DNA from: JBOGNO01 sp050747245
GTDB taxonomy: Bacteria > Acidobacteriota > Terriglobia > Acidiferrales > UBA7541
DNA length: 64,000 nt
Reading direction: 5' to 3'
Assembly (NCBI GenBank): GCA_050747245.1
Contig: JBOGNO010000007.1
Span: forward strand, 124,001-188,000
Numbering within the stretch: position 1 is the first letter of the stretch; every line of letters begins with the position of its first letter. Below are positions 26,074 through 35,564 of this stretch, piece by piece. Position numbers and translations under genes: made by a program. Below the pieces are notes generated by a model. The model saw only the letters and a program-made list of their open reading frames with translations. It was not told the origin of the DNA and searched no databases.

Positions 26074-26671
26074 ATGACGGTCCGGCTTCGGCCGCCGAGT
26101 GAAGTACTACACTGCCCAGAGGATGAGATGACCATCGAGTCCCGCGAAGGCATCCGCGTGAATCTGCCGTAGGAGGTACTGCAAGGGTTTGGGCAGCTTC
26201 GAAAAGTCTTGGACCAATCGATTTCGAATTCTGACTCCACGCGTAAGGAACTTTCTGATCCCGACGAACCAGGTGAACAACTCAGTGGTGGTGGCAAGAA
26301 TTTACTTCAGCACTGCTCAGCAACACGCCTTGCTGATACGCACCGCAAGAATAGAATCATCTGGAACTTGACGACAGTGAGTGGGGCACTGTTAAGCGCG
26401 AGGACCGCCTTGAAATCATCGCGTTTGTCTGCATGCTTGAATTACATGTAAATCCGTAGTTCGATGCGGCTTGCGGAAGGCCTTCATTCCAGCGGCGGTT
26501 TCCTTGGAGATCTTCTATCAGACTCTCACTCCCGCAATCTGAATCTTCTTCAGCTTGAGCCGAAGATAATCTCTGCGCCTCTTGGCCCACACCCAAGAAA
26601 TGCGCGCAGAGATAGGAATCCATAGATAATTTTTAGCCTACCTTACAATGTGGCTGGTTCTCCGTTGAAAA
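26074..26671. other. Non-coding stretch with a possible degenerate coding remnant
   Basis: About 600 nt without an intact gene. On the minus strand a 64-codon open stretch (26301 to 26110, ending in TAG 26109-26107, no ATG) reads like a real protein segment: TELFTWFVGIRKFLTRGV and DFSKLPKPLQYLLRQIHADA. It is flanked by stops, so it may be a decayed gene fragment. No known family could be named, and chance cannot be excluded. The rest shows no recognisable feature. Confidence 0.3.
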
Positions 26672-26689
26672 TTGGCTTATAAGGACGTG

Positions 26690-27499
26690 GTGTCGCAACC
26701 TGTCATCCGCGCCGAGAATCTCAAAAAGTATTTTCCGCCCGCCCGCGCGGGTTGGAAGGGTTTTCTACAACCGTTCCTCTCTCCCACTCAGCGGGCTCTG
26801 GATGGGGTTTCATTTGAAATCGAGCGCGGCGAAATTGTGGCGCTGATTGGAGGGAATGGCGCAGGGAAATCCACGCTGCTTAGAATTCTAGCAACGTTAC
26901 TGATTCCCACGGGCGGCGAAGCTTGGGTGAAAGGCTTCCAAATTGAGCGCGATGCCGTTCGCGTGCGAGAGAAAATTGGATATCACGCGGGAGGTGACGA
27001 GGGTTTTTATTCGCGATTGACGGCGCGAGAAAACCTCCGGTTGTTTGCGACGATGAACAACATGGAATCCGCGGCGTCACATCCGGAGATTGCGCGAGTG
27101 GCGAAATTTTTGGGGTTGGAGGAGGCGCTTGATCGGCAGGTGCGCACACTTTCTACGGGAATCGTGCACCGGCTGGGCCTGGCGCGAGCACTGCTGCACG
27201 GACCTGACGTGCTCCTCCTCGATGAGCCCACGCGCAGCCTCGATCCGTTAGCAGCTAACGAGTTCCGTCAGTTTTTAAAGGAAAGAGTGGTGCGTGCGCA
27301 GGGCGTGACGCTCTTCTTTGCTTCTCATATCTTGAGCGAAGTCGAGCAAATAGCAGACCGCGTGATTCTGCTCGAGCATGGCAGTCTGCTCTCATTTGAT
27401 ACGCCACGCATGATTTGTGAGAAGGCAGGAGCCGAAACACTCGTCCAAGCACTTGAGATTCTCATCCGGCGTTCCGCTCCTGCAGGGAACCTTTCATGA
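26690..27499 (+). CDS. ABC transporter ATP-binding protein
   Basis: About 269 residues. VALIGGNGAGKSTLLRILATLL is Walker A, TLSTGIVHRLGLARALL is the signature, and VLLLDEPTRSLDPLA is Walker B; LFFASHILSEVEQ carries the switch His. The N-terminal KYFPPARAGWKGFLQPFLSP insert is typical of ATPases paired with ABC-2 permeases, as in the ABC-2 family. GTG 26690 (AAGGA 4 nt upstream) is the likely start; the track opens at TTG 26672. It overlaps the permease start by 4 nt. The pair is the nearest transporter to the peptide gene, separated by about 650 nt, so an export role for the peptide is possible but not shown. Confidence 0.8.
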   Translation: MSQPVIRAENLKKYFPPARAGWKGFLQPFLSPTQRALDGVSFEIERGEIVALIGGNGAGKSTLLRILATLLIPTGGEAWVKGFQIERDAVRVREKIGYHAGGDEGFYSRLTARENLRLFATMNNMESAASHPEIARVAKFLGLEEALDRQVRTLSTGIVHRLGLARALLHGPDVLLLDEPTRSLDPLAANEFRQFLKERVVRAQGVTLFFASHILSEVEQIADRVILLEHGSLLSFDTPRMICEKAGAETLVQALEILIRRSAPAGNLS

Positions 27500-28317
27500 T
27501 GCTTACTCGCACGCTCACCAAGATACTCGTGTTTTTCCGTCGAGATCTTGCCATCGCCCGAAGCTATCGAGGCGCTTTCGTGCTCCAATTCTTCGAAGCC
27601 CTCTTCGGAGTGGCAACTTTCTATTACCTTTCCCGATTTGTCGGAAGTCCGGAGCTTGAGCGTGTCCTGCCGCAGGGAGGTAGTTATTTCGCGTTTGCGC
27701 TCGTGGGGTTTGCGTTTTTCGATTATCTGAGTATTTCCCTTAGTGCGTTTGATGCGAGTCTGTTGGAGGCTAGAGAGAACCGCACGCTGGAAGCGCTGGT
27801 GGTGACGCAGACATCTCTGCCAGTCATTCTGCTAGGCTCTGCGGTGTACCCGTTCGCCTGGCTCTCATTGCGCACGCTTGTTTATTTGGGATGTGGTGCG
27901 ATTTTTTTCGGATTTTCATTCCGTCAGGCGAATTGGCTCGGGGTGACGCTGGTGCTTGTCGCGTCTATCTTGGCGTTCTTGGGCCTCGGGATTCTTTCTG
28001 CAAGCTATGTTCTGCTCTTTAAAAGAGGCAATCCCGCCAAATGGATGGTACTTGGTGTCTCGGGACTGTTGGGGGGAATGATGTATCCCGTATCCGTGTT
28101 ACCGCACTGGCTGCAATGGTTCTCGAGGCTCATTCCCATCACTTATTCACTCGAAGGAATGCGGGCGGCACTGTTGGGTGGCGCGGGAGTTCGTGTCCTC
28201 TTGCCATCGCTTGGTGCATTGCTGCTCTTCTCGGCGGTTCTTCTGCCGCTCTCATTCGCGGTATTCGCTTGGTCGCTACGTCGAACGAAAATCACAGGAA
28301 CGCTCACGCATCTCTGA
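27496..28317 (+). CDS. ABC-2 type transporter permease
   Basis: 273 residues with six hydrophobic spans. RDLAIARSYRGAFVLQFFEALFG is the entry segment, and DASLLEARENRTLEALVVTQ and LLGGMMYPVSVLPHWLQWFSRLIP are ABC-2 permease landmarks. The ATG overlaps the ATPase stop, so it is certainly the partner of that protein. It belongs to the drug/lipid/glycan exporter group; its substrate is not predictable from sequence. The gene ends 33 nt before the convergent GT2 stop. Confidence 0.85.
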   Translation: MMLTRTLTKILVFFRRDLAIARSYRGAFVLQFFEALFGVATFYYLSRFVGSPELERVLPQGGSYFAFALVGFAFFDYLSISLSAFDASLLEARENRTLEALVVTQTSLPVILLGSAVYPFAWLSLRTLVYLGCGAIFFGFSFRQANWLGVTLVLVASILAFLGLGILSASYVLLFKRGNPAKWMVLGVSGLLGGMMYPVSVLPHWLQWFSRLIPITYSLEGMRAALLGGAGVRVLLPSLGALLLFSAVLLPLSFAVFAWSLRRTKITGTLTHL

Positions 28318-28349
28318 GTGCAACATCCCTGATACCCCGTTCGGCGAGA

Positions 28350-29183
28350 CTAATCGAGGAAGTGGTATCGCAGGATGGCCCAAAGCGTGATCACGCCGTC
28401 ACGCCACGTAATCTTTTTGCCTTCTTCATACGAGCGACCCGCATAAGAAATAGGTACCTCATAAATGCGCCAGCGGCGCTTGGCGATTTTTGCGGTCACC
28501 TCGGGTTCGAAGCCGAAGCGGTTTGACTTCAACCGCATGTTTTCCAAAACTTCGCGGCGAAACACTTTGTAGCAGGTCTCGATGTCGGTCAATTTGAGGT
28601 TTGTAAGCATGTCCGAGAGCAGCGTAAGGAATTTGTTGCCGACGTAATGCCAGAAGAAATGAACGCGCTGCGGCCCGCCGATAAATCGCGAGCCATACAC
28701 GACGTCCGCTCGGCCATCGAGGATCGGTTCGAGCAGTTTCATATAATCACGAGGGTCGTATTCGAGGTCTGCATCTTGTACGAGAAGAATATCTCCGCTG
28801 GCGGAGGCAAAACCACGCCGCAACGCTGCACCCTTCCCTTGATTGCGCTGCTGAAAGATAAAACGAATGCGGGCGAGGTCGAGACGCGCGCGACCCCCAA
28901 GAATTTCTGCTTCCTTCTGCCCGGACTCTTGTTGTTTCTGAAGTTTCAACAGGACATCGCGGGTTCCGTCAGTAGAAGCGTCTTCTATCACTATGATTTC
29001 GTCGGCTAGCTCGACCGCCTCGACACGGCGCAGGATTTCCTCAATGTACATCCGTTCGTTATAAGCGGCGATAACAACGGAAAGGGTCATTCGCTCCGCA
29101 GGTTTCCTGGAGAACTCTTTTTGGGTAGCTCCGGCGTCTGTTGCCGCGGAGACATCTTGCGCTTCAGCTCGTAAGAGGGACAT
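28350..29183 (-). CDS. Family 2 glycosyltransferase (polyprenyl-phosphate-sugar synthase-like)
   Basis: 277 residues, or 246 from the in-frame ATG 29090, where the conserved domain starts at once (MTLSVVIAAYNERMYIEEIL). EIIVIEDASTDGTRDVLL and GDILLVQDADLEYDP are the nucleotide-binding and DxD motifs of the GT2 fold, with VVYGSRFIGGPQR and DIETCYKVFRREVLE typical of dolichol/undecaprenyl-phosphate mannose/glucose synthases. It would make a lipid-linked sugar for GT-C enzymes such as the membrane protein at 8935. No membrane segments are apparent, as in the soluble DPM1-like class. It converges on the ABC permease gene. Confidence 0.88.
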   Translation of the reverse strand: MSLLRAEAQDVSAATDAGATQKEFSRKPAERMTLSVVIAAYNERMYIEEILRRVEAVELADEIIVIEDASTDGTRDVLLKLQKQQESGQKEAEILGGRARLDLARIRFIFQQRNQGKGAALRRGFASASGDILLVQDADLEYDPRDYMKLLEPILDGRADVVYGSRFIGGPQRVHFFWHYVGNKFLTLLSDMLTNLKLTDIETCYKVFRREVLENMRLKSNRFGFEPEVTAKIAKRRWRIYEVPISYAGRSYEEGKKITWRDGVITLWAILRYHFLD

Positions 29184-29476
29184 ACGCGCAAAAAGATACC
29201 ACGCTCAACCGGAACAGCACGAGCGGATTTTTCTCGGCGTTCCCAACTCATCGCCGGGGTTCACGGAGCCTCGTAGCAGTGCACTTTGTGAACGGCCGCC
29301 AACTTCATCACGCACCGCATTGGGCCGCAGGAAGCGCAATTTGCGCGCTGCATTTGAGCGTCTCGTCGCACGAACGAGAGTCATCCCCGTTCTCATAGAA
29401 AAAGGAGTTGTTCCACAAGGCCTTGTGGCGCCGGTGGCTGTGCAGTAGAGTTTCACAGTTTGTTCTGGAGTATCGC

Positions 29477-30583
29477 GTGCGCATCTCGCAATACGATTTG
29501 AAATTGGAATACGATTCGTTACGTGAAGAGATTCTCTCCGCTGTGGATGCGGCCTGCCAGCGCGCTTCCTTCGTGCTGGGCGAGGATGTCGAAGAGTTCG
29601 AAAAGGAATTCGCGACGTACTGTGGAACAAAGCACTGCGTCGCTCTGAATTCCGGCACCAGTGCCTTGCACCTGGCGCTGTTGGCCGTCGGTGTGCAGCC
29701 CGGTGACGAAGTAATTACAACCCCCAACACATTTATCGCCACTACAGAAGCGATTTCCTACACCGGTGCCAAGCCGGTGTTCGTGGATATCGATCCTGCG
29801 ACGGCGAATCTGGATCCACGACTCATCGAACAGAATATTCGTCCAGCCACGAAAGCGCTACTTCCCGTGCATCTTTACGGGCGCCCCGCGGATATGGATC
29901 CGATTCGCGAAATTGCAAGGCGATATAAGCTTGCCGTGATCGAGGACGCTTGCCAGGCTCACGGAGCGCACTACCGTGGCCACAGCGTTGGCAGTATAGG
30001 TGATGTTGCGGCGTTCAGTTTCTATCCTTCCAAAAACTTGGGAGCCTATGGAGAAGGCGGCGCGATCACGACGAACGACGACCGCATTGCGCAATTCGCG
30101 CGGGCGGCTAGACACCACGGTCAGAGTGACAGATATAAACACGCATTCATCGGGTACAACTATCGCATGGAGGGGTTTCAGGGAGCTGTGCTGCGCGTGA
30201 AAATGCGTCACCTGAGTGAGTGGACAGCGAAGCGGCTGGCAATCGCGCAAGAATATCGCCGGCTACTGGGGGCCGGTCGCATGGAAATTCCGCAGGACGA
30301 CAGCCGGGACCAGTGCGCTTACCATCAGTTTGTAGTTTACGTTAGGGAACGCAATTCGGTCCGAGCGCGATTGGAGTCCCGAGGAATCGGCACCGCAATC
30401 CACTATCCTCTGCCCCTGCATTTGCAGCCGGCGCATGCTTCGCTGGGCTATCCGCGCGGTACATTTCCGCACGCCGAGCGCGCCTGCGAGCGAGTATTAA
30501 GTTTGCCGCTTTATCCAGCGCTTCTGATGGAGCATGTGCACGAAGTCGCCGAAGCGTTTCTCGAGATTGTCGGCCGCGTTTGA
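29477..30583 (+). CDS. DegT/DnrJ/EryC1/StrS-family aminotransferase
   Basis: 368 residues from GTG 29477 (TGGAG 7 nt upstream); the open frame to 29408 adds an unlikely lead. This PLP enzyme aminates keto-sugars for polysaccharides. HCVALNSGTSALHLALLAVGV, DEVITTPNTFIATTEAISYTGA and VFVDIDPATANLDP are family blocks. The PLP lysine is in AAFSFYPSKNLGAYGEGGA. HAFIGYNYRMEGFQGAVL follows. It could supply an amino sugar to the EPS block across the intervening region. The region 29184-29476 upstream shows no other gene. Confidence 0.9.
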   Translation: MRISQYDLKLEYDSLREEILSAVDAACQRASFVLGEDVEEFEKEFATYCGTKHCVALNSGTSALHLALLAVGVQPGDEVITTPNTFIATTEAISYTGAKPVFVDIDPATANLDPRLIEQNIRPATKALLPVHLYGRPADMDPIREIARRYKLAVIEDACQAHGAHYRGHSVGSIGDVAAFSFYPSKNLGAYGEGGAITTNDDRIAQFARAARHHGQSDRYKHAFIGYNYRMEGFQGAVLRVKMRHLSEWTAKRLAIAQEYRRLLGAGRMEIPQDDSRDQCAYHQFVVYVRERNSVRARLESRGIGTAIHYPLPLHLQPAHASLGYPRGTFPHAERACERVLSLPLYPALLMEHVHEVAEAFLEIVGRV

Positions 30584-30594
30584 ACCATAGAAAT

Positions 30595-33264
30595 TCAGCT
30601 TTTGTGGGAGTGGGTTTTGCGCTCTTGCGCATGGGAGCCGGCGGATGCCAATCCGCCAGCGGCTGCTGCAGCCGCACCGGAATCAGATGCTGCCGGGAGA
30701 ATTTTCTCGCGGATGGTCTGTGCTAGAGAATCGAAGATTTCTGTACAAGACCGGCGTACCGCATGCTCGGCGGCTTCGACCAGTGAGGCGGTCGCCGCTT
30801 CGCCGCGCTGATCCAGATCGCGCGATGCCGTTGCCAGCCAGGACTCGCGCGCGCCACGCAATCGTTCTTCGTAGGTGGCGAGGGATTCGCCTTCCACGCG
30901 CTCCAGGCTCGTTCGCCACTCATTTTCGTACGAACTAATTTGCGCACGAAATGACTGCATCGCGGCCGCCAGTTGTGCGGCGAATTTGCCTTGAGCATCG
31001 CCCGCGGCGCCGCGTACGCGCTCTTCGAGCCGTGTCTGAAAACGATCGAGCGTTTGCGCGGCGGAGGCTTCAAAAATCTTGCGTTTTTCCTCAGACGTTT
31101 CTTCGAGTTGGCGGGATTTCTCCGTCAACACGGCGTTGCTGGCATCAGAAAATTTTTGGTGAAACTCGACGGAAACCGTTTCCAGCCCCTCTCGCACTCG
31201 GCCTAGGGAGTCGTGCGCCGAGAGCTCCAACTGTTTGCGCGCGATTGCCAAAGCTTCCTCAGAAATTGCGGCAAGGCCGCCGCGAGATTCCTCAAGCTGC
31301 TTCTCGCGCTCATCGCGCACCCGTGAGCCGAATTGTTCAGCGAGCGCTTCGGAGCGTTCATTCAGAATCTGATTCGCCTTTTGCAGGGCTTCGTCGAAGG
31401 CGGATTGTGTGGCTGCCCGAGCCTGCTGCTGCGCCGCTTCGAGCGTCCGTGAAACTGAATCGAGCGCGGCGTGCGTGGCGCGCACACCGCTCGCTTCGAT
31501 TTCTTCGTTCCATTTTGCCAGCGCGACCCCGCGAGCTTCTTCGAATTCTCCGCGCAGCCGGTCTAGCGTGGCGGACATCTGCGCGTTCGCTTCCCTCAGA
31601 TTCAGCTCGGATGCCTGCCGGAGGCGTTCCCGGTGGAGACGCAGACTTTCTTCGACCTGTGCTTCGCGAGCTGTGAGCTGGCGGAGCGACTCGCGGACGC
31701 GCTCAATCGCCGGCGCAATGCGGCTCTCCGTCTCTCCGGCTGCCCGCGCAACAGCCTCTTCTCGTGCTTTATCGAGCTCCGATCGGAGTCGTCCGGCGAA
31801 GTCGGCAGCCAGCGTATCACCGCGGCGGTTCAATTCAGTTGTCTGCGCGGCAAGAGTGGACTCCAGGCGACGATGGAGCTCGTTCACCGCATCCTGGCTG
31901 GCCGCTTCCAGCTGCGCAGAATACTCCGAGATGCGATTGGCCGCCTGTTCAATTTCTGCAAGCGAGCCGTTGGCGCGATTGAGCTCTACCTCAAGCGAAG
32001 ATTGCACGCCCGCGAGGCTCTGGCGGGCTTCTGTAGCCATGCGCGAGAAAGGATCACCCAGATTGCGTATCCGCTCGGACAATCGCTTCTCCGCTGTTGC
32101 TGCGGAGGCCTCAGAAGCTTCGCCGAGCCGCGCCGCCAATGGCTCGACAGCGCCATCGATGGAGGACTGCAATAGTTCGTGCCACTGCTCGCGAGCAACC
32201 GACATCTCCCGTTCAAGCGCTGTGCGCCACTCAGCCAGCACTGCCTGCTGCGGAAGTTCCGCCTGCAACGATTCTCGCCGGAGGTGTTCCGCGGCTTCCG
32301 CCATCTCGCACTCGCTCTTGAGCTTGGCTAGAAGTGTATGCGCATCGTTCGCGGCGGACTCCATTTCGCCGCGAATTACTTTGGCATGCTCGTCCAGATG
32401 TCGAAGCGCGTCCTCCACGCTACCCAACCCCGCTTCGATCCGGCGGGTAATGGCCTCACGCGTCGTTTCCTGTACTCTTTCGACGCCAGAGCTGACATGG
32501 GTCTCGATCTCTGCCGAGAGTCGGCTACTAGCGCTGGCCCGGGCGCGTTCAAACTCCTCCTTCCAGCGTTCGTAAAATGACTCCGACGTTGCCCGACGCT
32601 CTTGTTCAAATTGATCGGCGGTTTGCTGGATTTGTTCGCCGGCACGCGCAGCCGCTTGTTCGACGATCTCAGTGGCCTGGCGCTCCAGTTGCCGGCGCAA
32701 CTCAAGCAGCAGAGGACTCCCTTCGTGATGCCCGCCCGGGCCTCCGATGCCGGAAGCGTCGGTCAGCACGCGTTCCATGTAGCTGGACAATCCAGTCGGA
32801 AGCGAAATCACCGAGGCGGATTTCTCGCCACCTGGCTCTCTAGTTCTTGCGGAGGATGATTCCGGTGCGGGAACAAAAGATATCGCATCGGCTGCGGACG
32901 TCTGCCAATCCTCCGGGGGAATGGCGACTCCCCAGATGTTCTCCGGAGTCTCCAACTCGACGCCGATTTGAAAGAGTTCTCGAAGCGTGCGCGGCTTTTG
33001 AATCCAGGCAACGCGCGCGCGCACGCAGCGCCTCCCGGATTCACTCTCGGGGTCCGCGAGCTCCAAAGTGAGCCAGGTGTTTTTGGGCAAATGGTGTTTC
33101 GAAGCGTACTTGCAGCCGTGGAGATTCAGGACCAGAGTCGAAGTGCGCTCCTCAAACGGCTGTCCGAGCAAGTCGACGCCGCGCACTGCGAGTGAAACCG
33201 TTTCGCCTATCCGCGTGCTGCGCCTCTTTTGCTCGCCGAAAAAACCAGAAGCCGCGTGCGCCAT
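30595..33264 (-). CDS. PilZ-like N-terminal domain fused to a very long coiled coil
   Basis: 889 residues. The first 130 residues (EQKRRSTRIGETVSLAVRG, TLVLNLHGCKYASK, RVAWIQKPRTLRELFQIGVE) resemble a PilZ fold, which in other proteins binds c-di-GMP through an RxxxR and a [D/N]xSxxG motif. KRRSTRIG fits the first; the second is degenerate here, so nucleotide binding is uncertain. From about residue 170 to 860 it is Glu/Arg/Ala/Gln-rich with heptads, an extended coiled coil. The C-terminal 40 residues are Ala/Gly/Ser-rich. No membrane span is visible. An architectural or cytoskeletal role, possibly tied to the EPS machinery, is guessed. Confidence 0.7.
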   Translation of the reverse strand: MAHAASGFFGEQKRRSTRIGETVSLAVRGVDLLGQPFEERTSTLVLNLHGCKYASKHHLPKNTWLTLELADPESESGRRCVRARVAWIQKPRTLRELFQIGVELETPENIWGVAIPPEDWQTSAADAISFVPAPESSSARTREPGGEKSASVISLPTGLSSYMERVLTDASGIGGPGGHHEGSPLLLELRRQLERQATEIVEQAAARAGEQIQQTADQFEQERRATSESFYERWKEEFERARASASSRLSAEIETHVSSGVERVQETTREAITRRIEAGLGSVEDALRHLDEHAKVIRGEMESAANDAHTLLAKLKSECEMAEAAEHLRRESLQAELPQQAVLAEWRTALEREMSVAREQWHELLQSSIDGAVEPLAARLGEASEASAATAEKRLSERIRNLGDPFSRMATEARQSLAGVQSSLEVELNRANGSLAEIEQAANRISEYSAQLEAASQDAVNELHRRLESTLAAQTTELNRRGDTLAADFAGRLRSELDKAREEAVARAAGETESRIAPAIERVRESLRQLTAREAQVEESLRLHRERLRQASELNLREANAQMSATLDRLRGEFEEARGVALAKWNEEIEASGVRATHAALDSVSRTLEAAQQQARAATQSAFDEALQKANQILNERSEALAEQFGSRVRDEREKQLEESRGGLAAISEEALAIARKQLELSAHDSLGRVREGLETVSVEFHQKFSDASNAVLTEKSRQLEETSEEKRKIFEASAAQTLDRFQTRLEERVRGAAGDAQGKFAAQLAAAMQSFRAQISSYENEWRTSLERVEGESLATYEERLRGARESWLATASRDLDQRGEAATASLVEAAEHAVRRSCTEIFDSLAQTIREKILPAASDSGAAAAAAGGLASAGSHAQERKTHSHKS

Positions 33265-33391
33265 CCCACCTCCGCACCTGACGTGACACTGTGCCCCTGA
33301 GAGAGGTTTCTCGCGCAGAGTTTAACCACATTCGAGCGGAAAATCCAGCGGCGGCGATTGCTGCTTTCGTCGGCACACAGATTTGCCAGAG

Positions 33392-34585
33392 CTAGAACTT
33401 CTTTTTTCTCTTTTCGACAGTGGTGTCCGCAGGTTGTTCATAAGTTTTCAGCGCTTGCAGCATGGCATTTGCTTCCCCCACATGGGGGCCGCTGGGGGCC
33501 AGCTCCAGGTACTTCTTATAAGCGTCGTCTGTTCCCGGAGGAATGATGTAGATGAGTTTTTCGCCCTGCTGCTTGGTCTCGATGCTTCCCGCCAGCGCAT
33601 TGCCCAGCAGGAACCATGCATCGGCATCCTTGGGATTCATTTGGGTGGCTTTTTGAAGCGGCTCGACTGCTTCTTTCATTTTTCCAAGATTGCTCAAGAC
33701 AATGCCCAGGTTCCGCCAGCAAGTTTCAGCAGTTGCAGGGCCGGTTGTCGGGTCAGCAGCGGCAGCTTTATCACAGTTGGGTCCCGCATCCGCAATCTTC
33801 CCCGCTTTGGCAAGATTGGTGGCCAGCGCGACGTAATACTCAGGGCGCGGCTGCATATCAGCCGCTTTTTGAAACGCGTCCGCAGCGTCCTGGTAGCGGC
33901 CCGCCGATTCGTAAGCGGCGCCGAGGTTTCCGAGGACGACGGCGTGGTTCTTCGTTTCCTTTTCGTTGACGAGTTGTTCCGCCGCAGAGAATTCGGTGAT
34001 GGCCGTGTCGTAGTCTGCCTTCATCTTGTCCTGCAGAGGGCCGCGCTGATCCGCGGGTGTTGAGGCTATCTGTTTTTTGTTGGCCGCGGCATCATCCATG
34101 GCTGCAAGGCCTGCCTTGAAATGTTCGCTCATGGTCGTGAATTTCGCGGTCGCTTCCTCTTCTTTTTTCTCAGCTTCGCCGGTATTAAGGCCTTGTTTGG
34201 CGGCAATTACTTTCAAATTGATGTTGAGTTCGTTGTCGCCGACATCAAAGCGGTCTTTTTCCGTGTAGGCGATCTGTTCGTTTTTGATGGCAATGTCGTA
34301 CACGCCGGGCTGGAGGCCGATGGCGCTGAAGCGGCCGTTCTTGTCGGTGGTCACAGAGGTGGTCATGCCGTGAGTTTCCTTTGTGGTTTGGGAGCCGGCA
34401 GTCCCTACCGTATCCGACTTGGTTTGGACGGCGCTGAATGTGATCGTTATCGTGACGGCAGCCCAGGGCTTGCCGTCCGTGCCCCACAACGTGCCGGTCA
34501 CGCGGGCAGCGCCCTGCGCCCATGCCAGGGCGGCAAAAATCATCCCCAAAGCCAACGTGCATGCCATTTTGTTTTGTAGCTTCAT
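33392..34585 (-). CDS. Secreted TPR protein with carboxypeptidase-regulatory-like domain
   Basis: 397 residues from ATG 34585 (GGGAGG upstream, signal peptide LALGMIFAALAWAQ); a longer frame to 34798 is not supported. Residues about 28-115 form a carboxypeptidase-regulatory-like beta domain (GTLWGTDGKPWAAVTITIT, DKNGRFSAIGLQPGVYDIA). Later come three to four TPRs (AVVLGNLGAAYESAGRYQDAA, TCWRNLGIVLSNLGKMKEAV, DAWFLLGNALAGS). The tail EKRKKKF is basic. Such proteins are numerous in Acidobacteriota, usually periplasmic or surface assembly factors. The partners are unknown. Confidence 0.8.
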   Translation of the reverse strand: MKLQNKMACTLALGMIFAALAWAQGAARVTGTLWGTDGKPWAAVTITITFSAVQTKSDTVGTAGSQTTKETHGMTTSVTTDKNGRFSAIGLQPGVYDIAIKNEQIAYTEKDRFDVGDNELNINLKVIAAKQGLNTGEAEKKEEEATAKFTTMSEHFKAGLAAMDDAAANKKQIASTPADQRGPLQDKMKADYDTAITEFSAAEQLVNEKETKNHAVVLGNLGAAYESAGRYQDAADAFQKAADMQPRPEYYVALATNLAKAGKIADAGPNCDKAAAADPTTGPATAETCWRNLGIVLSNLGKMKEAVEPLQKATQMNPKDADAWFLLGNALAGSIETKQQGEKLIYIIPPGTDDAYKKYLELAPSGPHVGEANAMLQALKTYEQPADTTVEKRKKKF

Positions 34586-35564
34586 ACAGGCTGCCTCCCC
34601 CACTTCGTAGGTTGGATTATTAACTCGCAAGGGGCATCCTGTAAAGGCGTTGTCGAGCGATTTTGTCGGGGGCGGCGGAGGGTTCCAGTACCCATTTTGA
34701 AAATGACGTTTTTGTGGCGATTGATTTTTTGGATGTGGTTTGTATTGAGTGTTTTGCAAAAAAATCAATATTTTGGTGTGGCGATTGATTTCTGACATTT
34801 TGCTGCCGGGGATTGGCCACAGAGATCACAGAGTCACGGAGATTTGGAGGCGGGCAAAACATGTGTTGTGTCTCGATTAGAATTCGCTCCGAGTGTTTGT
34901 TTTCAATGGTTTAGGCCCAGTCTTGTTTCGTGATGTGTCTCGATTAGAATCCCCCCGTCTCCCAAGAGGCTGAAAGGCGGCGGGTTCTCACCCCGCCCCG
35001 TTAAACTGTTCAAATTCAAAGGGTTAATGTTACCATAGATTAAACTAAAAAGCAAGTACCGGGACTACGAATTTTGGGAGCAGTAATTTTCTCTGCCAAA
35101 GGAGAAGCCTAGAGCCGACGGGGCGTGCTAGACGAACGTGCCGCTTCGCAAGATTGGATGGAGCGGGATTAGGCTGGCGTGAAGCTGCTGCCGGAGCAAG
35201 CTGACTATCGAACGCCTCGCGGACAGCTGATTGTGAATACCTAGACTTAGATGCTGCCACGAATCGGGCCTACCATTTCAGGTCGCTGTTCCAGCTTCTA
35301 CCTGTGATATCCGAAGCGTATTGTCGTTCGTTGCATGATAGTTTGAACCCAACCTGACGGACAAGGTCAATCAGTCTCTACTTTTCTTACAGGCGCTTCT
35401 GTGGCGTGCCGCGTCGTGAGCAAAACCCAACTTCCGGATAGGCGACTATCGACCCAGAGCGCATGGCGATGCTTCCCGGAACGCCGTTTCTGGATCGCGC
35501 GACGAAAGCGCTGGAGGGCCCCCGGACCACATTCGCACTTACGACCAACCGGTCGGAATGAGAA
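34586..35564. other. Long intergenic region with direct repeats
   Basis: Nearly 1 kb without a convincing gene, upstream of the TPR protein gene. It has four related short boxes in two pairs (listed as a repeat), a weak promoter-like TTGATT...TACAAA near 34770-34740 on the minus strand, and a GC-rich stretch around 34950-35010. A short minus-strand open frame (35045-35260) has no recognisable domain and looks random. Confidence 0.4.
34713..34950. repeat. Two pairs of short direct repeats upstream of the TPR protein gene
   Basis: TGTGGCGATTGATTT occurs at 34713-34727 and 34777-34791, 64 nt apart. TGTGTCTCGATTAGAAT occurs at 34867-34883 and 34934-34950, 67 nt apart. All four share TGTG followed within a few bases by CGATT. 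The spacing near six helical turns would suit a regulator that binds one face, but it may be a decayed repeat family. Confidence 0.6.

Noticed and set aside
31409..32575. 388-residue plus-strand open frame rich in Ser and Arg
   Set aside because: Mirror of the coiled-coil gene on the minus strand. Codon bias of that coiled coil produces the long antisense frame.
34585..34798. N-terminal extension of the TPR protein
   Set aside because: The extension is Pro/Asn-rich and hides the direct repeats. ATG 34585 has GGGAGG and begins a signal peptide.
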